Assembly (NCBI RefSeq): GCF_900156075.1
Contig: NZ_FTMM01000018.1
Span: 1 to 64,000 of the forward strand
Source: Chryseobacterium sp. RU37D
GTDB taxonomy: Bacteria; Bacteroidota; Bacteroidia; Flavobacteriales; Weeksellaceae
Reading direction: 5' to 3'
Length of the DNA stretch: 64,000 nucleotides
A program made the translations under genes and the position numbers. Under the pieces are notes generated by a model. It was given only the letters and a program-made list of their open reading frames with translations. It was not told the origin of the DNA and did not search any database. Below, piece by piece: positions 44,785 through 52,843 of the stretch. How positions within the stretch are numbered: position 1 is the first letter of the stretch; each line of letters starts with the position of its first letter.

Positions 44785-44817
44785 AACCTAACGGATTTCA
44801 AAAACCCGTTAGAACCT
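44785..44817. repeat. degenerate copy of the AACCTAACGG palindrome
   Basis: AAACCTAACGGATTTC...AACCCGTTAGAACCT is an imperfect version of the 33-bp perfect palindrome at 14245-14277, here between mutS2 and the secreted hypothetical gene. Confidence 0.55.
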
Positions 44818-44868
44818 AAAGAAATATCGTTTGTCAAATTAAGAATATATTCTTTCACCTTCTCAAAC

Positions 44869-47016
44869 TTAAATTCTTTCCAATTCATCAGCATCAATCG
44901 TCGTTTTGAATGTTCCATAATTCACAATTACTTTGTTTTTAGAAATCTTTTCAATAGTTCCTACACTAGTGCTTCCCGAAATACGAACCCGTTGCCCGAT
45001 CTTCATCCAAAGCGCGCGGTCGGTTTTGCGTTTTTCTTCCAGTTTTTCGTTGGTTTCCGTGATTTTTTCGATGACTTCTTCTTTCTTCAATTGCTGCGTG
45101 ATTTTTCTTTTCACCACCTGAAGGCGTTTGCTTTCATCTTTATCTGCTCCTAATTTTCTAAATTTTTCCTGCTCCAGAAGCTTCACAAAATCTTTGACAA
45201 CATCTTTTCTTGACTTTCCTTTGGTATAGCTGTCGATGAAGGTTTCAATCTTATTTCCGAACTGCAGCTTACGATGTTCTTCTTCATACAATTTCTGGAA
45301 ATTGAATAACTTTTGTTGAAGTTGTTCGTTCAGTTTTTGCAGATTATCGCGTTTATCTTCAACGGATTCTTTTCTTTCGGCAAGATCGGTTTTAAGCTTT
45401 TCAACCTCAAATTTTTCCTGTTGAAGTTTTACAATCGTTTTATCTAAATTCACGATATCATGTTCTACTTTTTTCTTCGCAGAATGAATGATAAATCTCG
45501 GAATTTTATTCTTTTCCGCGACCTCAAAAGTAAATGAACTTCCAGCTTGTCCCACTTCCAGCTTGTACATTGGCTCCAGCGTTTCTTCATTAAACAACAT
45601 TGCTGCATTCTGGGCATTAGGAAGCTGTTCTACCGCCAGCTTAATGTTGGTGTAGTGGGTTGTAATGATGGCAAAACTCTTTTTATCGTAGAAAAACTCA
45701 AAGAAACTTTCTGCCAAAGCGCCACCCAATTCAGGATCAGAACCTGTACCAAATTCGTCAATTAGTAATAATGTTTCAGAATCTGCCTCACGAATGATTC
45801 CACCCATTTTCTTTAACCTTGATGAATAGGTCGATAGATGATTTTCAATAGATTGATTATCACCAATGTCGGTCATGATTTTGTCAAAGAAAAACATTTC
45901 AGATTTTGGATGAACCGGAACTAAAACACCACTCTGAATCATTAGTTGAAGCAACCCTACGGTTTTCAAAGTGATCGATTTTCCTCCTGCGTTCGGTCCT
46001 GAAATACAGATAATTCTGTTTTGATCCGTTAATGTCAGGGTTTGAGGATAAATTGTTTTGTTTTCCGCTTTATTTCTTAAAAACAGTAAAGGGTGGAACG
46101 CTTCTCGTAATCTTAAGGTTCTATGGCGGTTGATCTTTGGTAAAACACCGTTGATCAGTTCTGCAAATTTTGCTTTAGCTCTCGTTAAATCAAGATCGAA
46201 AATATACTTCTGATATCTCCAAAGCTGAGGTTGGAATTCTGCCAGTTCTGCGGTTAATTTTCGTAAAATCTTGTCAATTTCCTTTTTTTCTTCCTCTTCG
46301 CTTTCCTTTAATTTAAAATAATGCTTTACAACGCTGTCGGGCTGCATGTAAGTAATGGAACCTGTTTTTGAAAGTCCTAAAACTCTTCCTGCCACTCTTT
46401 TTTTGTACGCAGATTTTACAGCTAAAACCCTTTGATCGTCAATAATGGTTTCGCGAATATCATCCAAGAAATCACTTTGTCCGTAATTGAATAAAGCGCG
46501 GTTGAAATTTTCCTGAATCGCTTTTCTTGCCAGTTGAATTTCGGCTCTCAATCCTTTTAAAATAGGGGAAGCCTCGCTTTTTACCTCGCCAAAACGGTTG
46601 AAAACCTTATCTACTTTATCAATAATTTCTTTTTTGAATTCCAAAATAGAAACGTCTTGTATCAATGTAGGAAAGGTTTCGGGCATGGTTGGGAAAAACT
46701 TCTGCAGTTTTCCTATCTGTTCCGTGATGGTTTTGATTTTGATGAAAGCGCTGTTTTCAAGACGGTAATTTTCGATCAGCATTAGCTTTAGCTCACTTTC
46801 AATATCTTCATATTCATCAAACGGAATCGCATTTGAACTTTCAAAACTCGATAAATATTCTGATGTTTTTTTCAAAGAAAGTTCTGCCTCGTCTATTTCC
46901 ATCGGACGAAGTTGAAGAATTTTTTCTTTTGTTTTCGGAGAATACGCAAAAGGACAAATTTCCGCGAGCAATTGCGGAAACTCTAATTCGTTTAAATCTT
47001 CTTTATTTATATACAC
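44869..47016 (-). CDS. mutS2: MutS2 family ATPase without Smr domain
   Basis: This 715-residue MutS-like protein has the core/lever helices (1-320), the ATPase domain with Walker A GPNAGGKSITLK and Walker B LLIDEFGTGSDP, and a long coiled coil at about 500-620 (ERKESVEDKRDNLQKLNEQL). It ends at a KOW-like stretch (RVRISGSTSVGTIEKISKNK) and lacks the C-terminal Smr nuclease domain of Bacillus-type MutS2 (about 785 residues). MutS2 proteins act in recombination suppression or on stalled ribosomes, not in mismatch repair. Translation starts at a GTG, four bases after a TAAATTTG element. Confidence 0.9.
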   Translation of the reverse strand: MYINKEDLNELEFPQLLAEICPFAYSPKTKEKILQLRPMEIDEAELSLKKTSEYLSSFESSNAIPFDEYEDIESELKLMLIENYRLENSAFIKIKTITEQIGKLQKFFPTMPETFPTLIQDVSILEFKKEIIDKVDKVFNRFGEVKSEASPILKGLRAEIQLARKAIQENFNRALFNYGQSDFLDDIRETIIDDQRVLAVKSAYKKRVAGRVLGLSKTGSITYMQPDSVVKHYFKLKESEEEEKKEIDKILRKLTAELAEFQPQLWRYQKYIFDLDLTRAKAKFAELINGVLPKINRHRTLRLREAFHPLLFLRNKAENKTIYPQTLTLTDQNRIICISGPNAGGKSITLKTVGLLQLMIQSGVLVPVHPKSEMFFFDKIMTDIGDNQSIENHLSTYSSRLKKMGGIIREADSETLLLIDEFGTGSDPELGGALAESFFEFFYDKKSFAIITTHYTNIKLAVEQLPNAQNAAMLFNEETLEPMYKLEVGQAGSSFTFEVAEKNKIPRFIIHSAKKKVEHDIVNLDKTIVKLQQEKFEVEKLKTDLAERKESVEDKRDNLQKLNEQLQQKLFNFQKLYEEEHRKLQFGNKIETFIDSYTKGKSRKDVVKDFVKLLEQEKFRKLGADKDESKRLQVVKRKITQQLKKEEVIEKITETNEKLEEKRKTDRALWMKIGQRVRISGSTSVGTIEKISKNKVIVNYGTFKTTIDADELERI

Positions 47017-47020
47017 ACTG

Positions 47021-47028
47021 CAAATTTA
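47021..47028 (-). promoter_or_regulatory. candidate -7 element TAAATTTG abutting the mutS2 start
   Basis: On the minus strand TAAATTTG is followed by CAGT and then the GTG start codon, leaving no room for a leader. Confidence 0.45.
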
Positions 47029-47101
47029 GTGAGAAAATGTGAATTTAATTTGAAAATGAGTTAATTTGAGAATTTGAAAATATCTATTAATCAGGAATTC
47101 T

Positions 47102-47109
47102 TACATTTG
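47102..47109 (+). promoter_or_regulatory. candidate -7 element TACATTTG abutting the GNAT gene start
   Basis: TACATTTG is followed by AGAT and then ATG at 47114, the same 4-nt spacing as at folP and mutS2. Confidence 0.45.
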
Positions 47110-47113
47110 AGAT

Positions 47114-47617
47114 ATGAAACTAAACACTGAAAGGCTGCAATTAAAAGAAATCAATGAAAGTCACGTCGACGATATTCTGAAAATTCGAAGCAACGAGGTT
47201 ATCAACCAATATGTGCAGAGAAAATCTCCGAAAAATAATTATGATGCGCTTCAGTTTATTTTAACCATTAAAGAAAGGACTAAGGATAATCAATCTTTTT
47301 ATTGGGGAATTTCGCTTAAAAATCAATCGAATTTAATTGGAACAATTTGCCTGTATAATTTTTCTGAAGATCGAAAGGTTGCAGAAGTCGGATACGAATT
47401 ATTACCAGATTATCACAGGCAAGGAATCATGTCAGAAGCTTTGACTGCGGTTGTAAATTTTGGTTTTAATGAATTACATTTGCAGGAAATGGTTGCAATG
47501 ACCAATAAGTTTAATGAAAACTCGAAAAGTCTTCTTTTGAAATATGATTTTGTTTTGGAAGAGGGGAGAGAAGATGAAGGTTTTCCGGATAATTTGGTGT
47601 TTAGTTTGAAGAAGTAA
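47114..47617 (+). CDS. GNAT family N-acetyltransferase (RimJ/RimL-like)
   Basis: This 167-residue protein begins KLNTERLQLKEINESHVDDI, typical of the acetyltransf_3 (RimJ/RimL) group. The acetyl-CoA loop region reads ELLPDYHRQGIMSEAL, a good match to the Q/RxxGxG/A motif, followed by FNELHLQEMVAMTNKFNENS. It acetylates an unknown amine, perhaps a protein N-terminus or small molecule. It is divergent from mutS2, with both start codons close to -7 elements. Confidence 0.85.
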   Translation: MKLNTERLQLKEINESHVDDILKIRSNEVINQYVQRKSPKNNYDALQFILTIKERTKDNQSFYWGISLKNQSNLIGTICLYNFSEDRKVAEVGYELLPDYHRQGIMSEALTAVVNFGFNELHLQEMVAMTNKFNENSKSLLLKYDFVLEEGREDEGFPDNLVFSLKK

Positions 47618-47626
47618 CGTCTCATT

Positions 47627-47721
47627 TGTCATTTCAGCAAAGGAGAAATCTAAACTTTTATTCACTAAATTTGTTGTCTAATAGAGATTCTTCACTACGC
47701 TTTGCTTCTTTCAGAATGACA
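47627..47721. repeat. 95-bp MITE-like inverted-repeat element
   Basis: The stretch starts TGTCATTTCAG and ends TTTCAGAATGACA, so its ends share the 7-bp inverted repeat TGTCATT. Inside, GGAGAAATCT faces AGATTCTTCA, extending the inverted repeat imperfectly. It has no coding capacity. Partial relatives with the AGATTC...AATGACA end occur at 62592-62610, and an AATGACA end at 14209-14216. Confidence 0.6.
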
Positions 47722-47779
47722 GCTTGGCGTTAAAATTGAATTCTAATTATATCATTCTCAAATTTTCAAATTGAAACCC

Positions 47780-48421
47780 ATGACCTGGACAGAAATACTA
47801 GCCCCAATAAAAAACACCCCATACTTTACCAATCTTTGGGAAAAAGTAAAACAAGAATATACAACGACAAAAGTTTTTCCACCGAAAAATCAGATTTTCA
47901 GAGCGTTGGAAATTACACCTTTCGAAGATGTTGAGGTGGTAATTATTGGACAAGATCCATATCATAATGATTACCAAGCGAATGGTTTGTGTTTTTCTGT
48001 TTCAGAACAGGTTGCAGCACCGCCATCTCTTAAAAATATTTTTATTGAATTAAAAGACGATTTAGGAATTGAAAGAACTTCCAAAGAGCTTGACGATTGG
48101 GGAAAACAGGGCGTTTTGTTATTAAATGCAACCTTAACGGTTCGCGCACATACGCCAAATTCTCATAAAGATTTGGGTTGGGAAACTTTTACGAATTATA
48201 TCATTAAAGAAATTTCAGATAAAAAAGAGAATGTTGTTTTCGTATTGTGGGGCGCTTTTGCACAAAAAAAAGCCGAACTTATTGATCCGGCTAAACATTT
48301 TATTTTAAAGTCTGCACATCCGTCTCCGTTTTCCGTTCACAGAGGATTTTTTGGGAGCAAACCTTTTTCAAAAATTAATGAATATCTGGTTTCAAAAGGT
48401 AAAAGACCTATTTCGTGGTAG
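47780..48421 (+). CDS. ung: uracil-DNA glycosylase
   Basis: UNG removes uracil from DNA to start base-excision repair. The protein from the ATG at 47780 has 213 residues with the water-activating GQDPYHND near residue 57, the uracil-binding aromatic region GLCFSVSEQVAAPPSLKNIF and the C-terminal HPSPFSVHRGFFG minor-groove loop. Length is normal. An in-frame TTG at 47771 is a poorer start. Its last 14 bases overlap the end of the convergent lipoprotein gene. Confidence 0.96.
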   Translation: MTWTEILAPIKNTPYFTNLWEKVKQEYTTTKVFPPKNQIFRALEITPFEDVEVVIIGQDPYHNDYQANGLCFSVSEQVAAPPSLKNIFIELKDDLGIERTSKELDDWGKQGVLLLNATLTVRAHTPNSHKDLGWETFTNYIIKEISDKKENVVFVLWGAFAQKKAELIDPAKHFILKSAHPSPFSVHRGFFGSKPFSKINEYLVSKGKRPISW

Positions 48422-48905
48422 AATCTTCACCTCCTTTTTTAATGGTAATTCCGATTTTATATTTCCCGTTTAAGGCTTTTGTGCCTTCATCTGCTCCGGG
48501 ATAAGGCTGAACATCGGCTAAAGAAATCGTGTATCCGTTGAATTCTGCGGATTTATTGTAATTTCTGCCTTTGTTATCCATGCTTGCAAGATTCAGAGTC
48601 ATTGGTCGGGTTGCAATTCCCATCACTTCAACCTGTGCCACGGCAACTCCGGCCCAAATACAATTAACACCTTTTGGGCAACGGCTGTCTTCGGAAACCC
48701 CTTTGAAAGTCACGTTCATTTGGTATTCTTTCAGGAATTTATTTTCACCTTCGTTGAGGTAAATAATTTCGCCGTCTTTATTGGTAATTTTAGTAACTCC
48801 AGTTTTATCAACGTTCACTTTTGTTGAGGTTTTGGTTTCTTTTTGAGCATTACAGTTCGTTAAAAACAATAATCCTAAACTTAATACAATAATTTTATGT
48901 AGCAT
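48408..48905 (-). CDS. conserved-looking lipoprotein, 165 aa
   Basis: A lipoprotein signal ends LFLTNC (Cys18). The mature domain has a Cys pair in SRCPKGVNCIWAGVA, likely a disulfide, and a beta-rich C-terminal half (YTISLADVQPYPG). The pattern resembles a small group of Bacteroidota lipoproteins without assigned function. It overlaps the 3' end of ung by 14 bases and lies 10 nt downstream of the DUF456 gene on the same strand, so the two may be co-transcribed. Confidence 0.7.
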   Translation of the reverse strand: MLHKIIVLSLGLLFLTNCNAQKETKTSTKVNVDKTGVTKITNKDGEIIYLNEGENKFLKEYQMNVTFKGVSEDSRCPKGVNCIWAGVAVAQVEVMGIATRPMTLNLASMDNKGRNYNKSAEFNGYTISLADVQPYPGADEGTKALNGKYKIGITIKKGGEDSTTK

Positions 48906-48915
48906 GATTTTCTTT

Positions 48916-49413
48916 TTAAATAATATTCAGCATATCTAAACTTACTACCAAAAACATTGCCACAGCCACCACAAAACTGAATCCTGTTCCGTAAATAAAT
49001 CCTATAAAAGCTCCTTTTGTAGATTTTAAAGCCTTGTTCATATCTTTACTGTCATGTAGAAGTTCGCCTACAAAAACTCCGGCAAACATTCCGATCAGAA
49101 AACCTAATGGAATGGGTAAAAACATTCCGATAATCATTCCGATTACAGATCCGATGCTTCCCCAACGTGTTCCTCCGTATTTTTGATTTGTTTTTGCTGG
49201 AATAACATAGCTTAAAACTATAGAAATTACCGTTAAAATTCCAAAAGCCCAGATGTAAATCATCGAAAGATCAGAATCCGTCCCGAATTTGTAGATTAAT
49301 AAACCACACATGCTGAGTAATAATCCTGGTAAAATTGGCAAAAATGTTCCTAGAATTCCTAAGGATAATAAGACCAGACAAAGGATATTGATTAATGCTG
49401 TATCTATATTCAT
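48916..49413 (-). CDS. DUF456 membrane protein
   Basis: Starting at MNIDTALINIL gives 165 residues; an in-frame ATG at 49434 would add seven. Four to five hydrophobic helices are seen, with family-typical GLLLSMCGLLIYKF, a GTRWGSIGSVIGMIIGMFLP Gly-zipper stretch and a second Gly-rich helix (LGFLIGMFAGVFVGELLHD). DUF456 proteins are glycine-zipper membrane proteins of unknown function. It precedes the lipoprotein gene by 10 nt. Confidence 0.82.
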   Translation of the reverse strand: MNIDTALINILCLVLLSLGILGTFLPILPGLLLSMCGLLIYKFGTDSDLSMIYIWAFGILTVISIVLSYVIPAKTNQKYGGTRWGSIGSVIGMIIGMFLPIPLGFLIGMFAGVFVGELLHDSKDMNKALKSTKGAFIGFIYGTGFSFVVAVAMFLVVSLDMLNII

Positions 49414-49526
49414 TACTAAAAAATATACTTGCAAGATAAAAAAAAGTGGCCTTAAAAAAAGCCATCTTTTCAGTCTAAGTTAAAAATTTATTATAAGTTT
49501 AAGATTACATATTGAAGAGTCACGTC

Positions 49527-49610
49527 TCAGTAGTTGTTATAGATCATCTCCACGCAAACAATTATTAAAAGAGTGAAAGCACAATAAAATAAAAAGTAGT
49601 GGTTTTTCAT
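49527..49610 (-). CDS. candidate 27-residue single-helix membrane peptide
   Basis: An ATG at 49610 opens a 28-codon frame ending in TGA: MKNHYFLFYCAFTLLIIVC is followed by VEMIYNNY. It has a basic start, one hydrophobic helix and a polar end, as small membrane proteins do. It lies in a 399-base intergenic gap (49414-49812) that otherwise holds only the mscS promoter. It is too short for normal gene finding, and chance cannot be excluded. Confidence 0.35.
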   Translation of the reverse strand: MKNHYFLFYCAFTLLIIVCVEMIYNNY

Positions 49611-49799
49611 ATGTTAATTAATTTTGATTTTTTTTAAATAATTCATTAATAATTATGTTATTGGTTGACTTATTATTTGTTCTTAAGGATTTAAGAGATT
49701 TTAAAAATAGTAGGTAAAAAATTCATAAAATATTTAAAAGTAATTAATTGGAGGTGAAAATTGATGAAAATTTTTTCATTACATCAATATTTATTTCCC

Positions 49800-49807
49800 T
49801 AAATTTG
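49800..49807 (+). promoter_or_regulatory. candidate -7 element TAAATTTG abutting the mscS start
   Basis: TAAATTTG is followed by CTACA and then ATG at 49813, a 5-nt gap. Confidence 0.45.
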
Positions 49808-49812
49808 CTACA

Positions 49813-51078
49813 ATGAATGACCAGCTAGAAGAAACCAGAGATCTGCTGCAAGAGCTAAGTGATCCATTGTACAAATATATAAGCCAGATCTCTCCCACTG
49901 GCCTGGAATGGATTTTTCATTTGATCATAAAATTATTATTGCTAACCGCAGTGTTTTTGATCATTGATTTTATCTTTAAAATTTTCATTAATAGTATTTT
50001 CCGGATTTTCCATGACCAGGAAAAATATCCTGTTATCAAATCTATTTATCAATCGAAGGTTACTAATTCATTAGCTCACCTTTTTGCTCTTTTAATTATT
50101 GGAAGCATTCATGAATCAATTTTTGCAGGGGCTTTAAAAAATACTACAATATTTATAAGAAGATCTGTAAATCTCGGTGTAGTAATGATCTTTGCGGGAA
50201 TGCTGTACAGGGCTTTAACCGCGTTCAGAAACTACTTTATAATCAAGCAGGATTTCTACAAAATCATGGCGCTTAATGCGATTTCCGAAACCGTAAAAAT
50301 TCTTGGAATTTTCATATTTTCAGTAGTTGGAATCTGTGTTGTTTTTGGGATTAAAGGGACGACTATTGTTGGTAGTTTAGGAGCTATAACAGCTGTTTTG
50401 GTACTTGTTTTCCGTGATACGATCCTGGGATTTGTGACCGGGCTTCATGTAGCTACTTCAAAGAATCTAAAAGTAGGTGATTGGGTAAGTATTCCAAAAT
50501 ATACTATCGAAGGAAATATATCAGATATAAGCCTCTTAACAACAAAAATTGTGAACTTTGATAAAACAGTTTCCACTATTCCTACATATGACTTGCTTAC
50601 CACTGAAATTAAAAATCTTCAGGTAATGTCTGAATCCAATACAAGAAGGATAAAAAAATCAATTTATTTTAATATTAATTCTTTTAAATTTTTAACCGAA
50701 GAAGACATCGGGCGTTTAATGGATATTAATTTGATTTCGGAATATCTTGAAGGAAAAAGCTTTGAACTGAAAAAAGAAAAAGAAAATCTTAAACATAGTG
50801 ATAAAATTATTAATGGAAGACAGCTCACCAATATTGGTGTTTTCAGGTACTATGCCCAAAGATATTTAGAGAATGAGCCTGATGTAGATCAAAAAGGTGC
50901 AATGATGGTACGTCAGCTGGATATTACTCCGCAAGGTTTACCACTGGAAATTTACTGTTTTGCTAACGATTCAAAATGGGAGCATTTTGAGCAGATCCAG
51001 GCGGATATTTTCGACCATCTGCTTGTTGCTTCAAAAGAATTTGATCTTCAGGTAATGCAGATGAGTGTAAAAGTATAG
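49813..51078 (+). CDS. MscS-type mechanosensitive ion channel
   Basis: This 421-residue membrane protein releases osmolytes on hypo-osmotic shock. It has an N-terminal set of about four helices, the pore-lining helix with Gly/Ala pattern (GTTIVGSLGAITAVLVLVF), and the MscS beta-domain with VGDWVSIPKYTIEGNISDIS. The C-terminal region is longer than in E. coli MscS (286 residues), in keeping with the YbdG/medium-length subfamily. It is a single gene between a possibly leaderless start and a terminator. Confidence 0.9.
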   Translation: MNDQLEETRDLLQELSDPLYKYISQISPTGLEWIFHLIIKLLLLTAVFLIIDFIFKIFINSIFRIFHDQEKYPVIKSIYQSKVTNSLAHLFALLIIGSIHESIFAGALKNTTIFIRRSVNLGVVMIFAGMLYRALTAFRNYFIIKQDFYKIMALNAISETVKILGIFIFSVVGICVVFGIKGTTIVGSLGAITAVLVLVFRDTILGFVTGLHVATSKNLKVGDWVSIPKYTIEGNISDISLLTTKIVNFDKTVSTIPTYDLLTTEIKNLQVMSESNTRRIKKSIYFNINSFKFLTEEDIGRLMDINLISEYLEGKSFELKKEKENLKHSDKIINGRQLTNIGVFRYYAQRYLENEPDVDQKGAMMVRQLDITPQGLPLEIYCFANDSKWEHFEQIQADIFDHLLVASKEFDLQVMQMSVKV

Positions 51079-51113
51079 TGGGTTAGACATTTAAAATGGT
51101 ATGGGTTTCAAAT

Positions 51114-51145
51114 AAAAATTCCGGTGACTTTTCACCGGAATTTTT
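51114..51145. terminator. bidirectional terminator between mscS and susD pair 2
   Basis: A 14-bp perfect stem (51114-51127 with 51132-51145) with a CTTT loop and A/T ends on both sides serves the rightward mscS and the leftward susCD pair. Confidence 0.85.
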
Positions 51146-51167
51146 ATTTGAAAATTATTTAGGCAGC

Positions 51168-52826
51168 TTATTTCTTATCCCACCAAATACGGCCCTGGAT
51201 ATTGCTTTCGCTTCCTCCAAAATCAGGATCATCATTCATCTGATTAAGAGCGGCTACCTGATTATTATAGTTTAAGTTATTCGCTGATGGAGTCGGAAGA
51301 ACAACTCTTCTTGGCATTGTCAATGCAATTCCACCGGTTCTTGCAAGTGCTTCCAATTTCAAGGCGGTAGAAGTATTCGGCATATCCGTTCTTTTGATAA
51401 GAGCCCAGACTTCATTAGGCTGTTTGAAATAATTCAGATATTCCTGAATAATAATTTGTTCCAGCGCTTTTGACGGATTAAACTGTACGTCTGTAGCACT
51501 CAAATATGCTATTGCATCGCTTGCCGGTGTTGGGACATACTGATCTACAATAGCTTCTTTAGCAATAAAATTATAGGTGTCAATTGATGCTTTAATGCCG
51601 CTTTCATAAAGCATCTGAGTCGAAGTTCCTGTTGAGATAAGTCCTCTGGCCTGTAATTCTGCTTTTAATAAAGAATAATCTGCATAGGTAAGAATAGGGA
51701 ATACAGCATTTCCTGTGCCTGAATCATATTCCGGCTGCCAGATACGGTATTGAAGCTTTGAGATTGTATCATATGTTGTACCGTTCAATGATCTTCTTGC
51801 CTTTGTGTAATAGCGGGTGGTACTTTTATCCGGGCTTGTAGGGCCTCCTACATATCTTTGCAGAGAGTCTGTTAGAACTACAGAATTCATTAGGCCGGCT
51901 GTTGATAATCTTTTTATGGCAGTTTTTGAATATGAGTTTTTTTGAAAAAACAGAGGCAGTCTCGGGTCATTATTTTTTGTCATATAATCTACCATAGGCT
52001 TTGCGGCCCAAAAACCGGTAGGATTAAAGTTACCATGTTCTGTAAATCTTTTTGAGCGCAGAGAAAAATCTTCATTAATATTCTTGATCTCATCTCTGGA
52101 TAATACTTGAACTGCGATTGTTGTAAGCTTTGCCGGATTTCTTTTCATTAATCTTGAAGCAATTTTTAATCTTAATGAATTAGAAACTTTTTTCCATTTT
52201 AAAATATCTCCGTTAAAAAATAAATCTCCCGCGCCAGGGCTAACCTGTATAGATTGATTAGCTCCTTCTATGGCAGTGTAAACGGCATTCAGTTGGCTGT
52301 CAAAGATATCATACAACTGTTCTTGTGTTTCAAATTTTGGAGTTGCAGTACCACCATATCTGGCCTTAAAAGCTTCTGTATAGGCCATACTTCCGTTAAT
52401 ATCGGTAACATACCAAGCATAATATACCTTTAGAATGGTAGCAATACTTTTAATATTTACATATTTTGCCTGCTGATCTGCCGGCATCTGATCGATCTTG
52501 TAAATAATATCCGTAAGAAGAGAGCCGTGATCACCATAGAATATGTCTTTCCTGGTATTCATATTAGTGCCGTCATCCATAAATTCAGAAGTATTTGCTG
52601 AACCAGGTACTAAAGTCTGTGTCCAGGGCATAATTCTGCGGTAATAATCATAGTAATATTCAAAGCTGGCATCATATCCTTTTTTAATAGCCATTGGTAA
52701 TAGTGCTTCCGGAGTTGTATTTACAATATCCAGTGGGTTTGTATTGGTTTCTGCAAAATCACGTGTACAAGAATTGAGTATACATAATGAAGCAGCTATT
52801 AAAAATATTTTTTTCATTTTTTTCAT
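51168..52826 (-). CDS. SusD/RagB family lipoprotein, SusD-like type 2 (pair 2)
   Basis: This 552-residue protein has a lipoprotein signal ending CILNSC (Cys20) followed by TRDFAETNTNPLDI, the N-terminal pattern of the SusD-like_2 subgroup. Helical repeat segments such as FNGDILKWKKVSNSLRLKIA and YADYSLLKAELQARGL follow. It should bind the ligand and close the SusC barrel encoded directly upstream (17 nt gap). No hydrolase or sensor gene adjoins. The ligand could be a peptide or glycan; the pair alone does not say. Confidence 0.92.
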   Translation of the reverse strand: MKKMKKIFLIAASLCILNSCTRDFAETNTNPLDIVNTTPEALLPMAIKKGYDASFEYYYDYYRRIMPWTQTLVPGSANTSEFMDDGTNMNTRKDIFYGDHGSLLTDIIYKIDQMPADQQAKYVNIKSIATILKVYYAWYVTDINGSMAYTEAFKARYGGTATPKFETQEQLYDIFDSQLNAVYTAIEGANQSIQVSPGAGDLFFNGDILKWKKVSNSLRLKIASRLMKRNPAKLTTIAVQVLSRDEIKNINEDFSLRSKRFTEHGNFNPTGFWAAKPMVDYMTKNNDPRLPLFFQKNSYSKTAIKRLSTAGLMNSVVLTDSLQRYVGGPTSPDKSTTRYYTKARRSLNGTTYDTISKLQYRIWQPEYDSGTGNAVFPILTYADYSLLKAELQARGLISTGTSTQMLYESGIKASIDTYNFIAKEAIVDQYVPTPASDAIAYLSATDVQFNPSKALEQIIIQEYLNYFKQPNEVWALIKRTDMPNTSTALKLEALARTGGIALTMPRRVVLPTPSANNLNYNNQVAALNQMNDDPDFGGSESNIQGRIWWDKK

Positions 52827-52843
52827 TTTTATTTAGTAATTGA

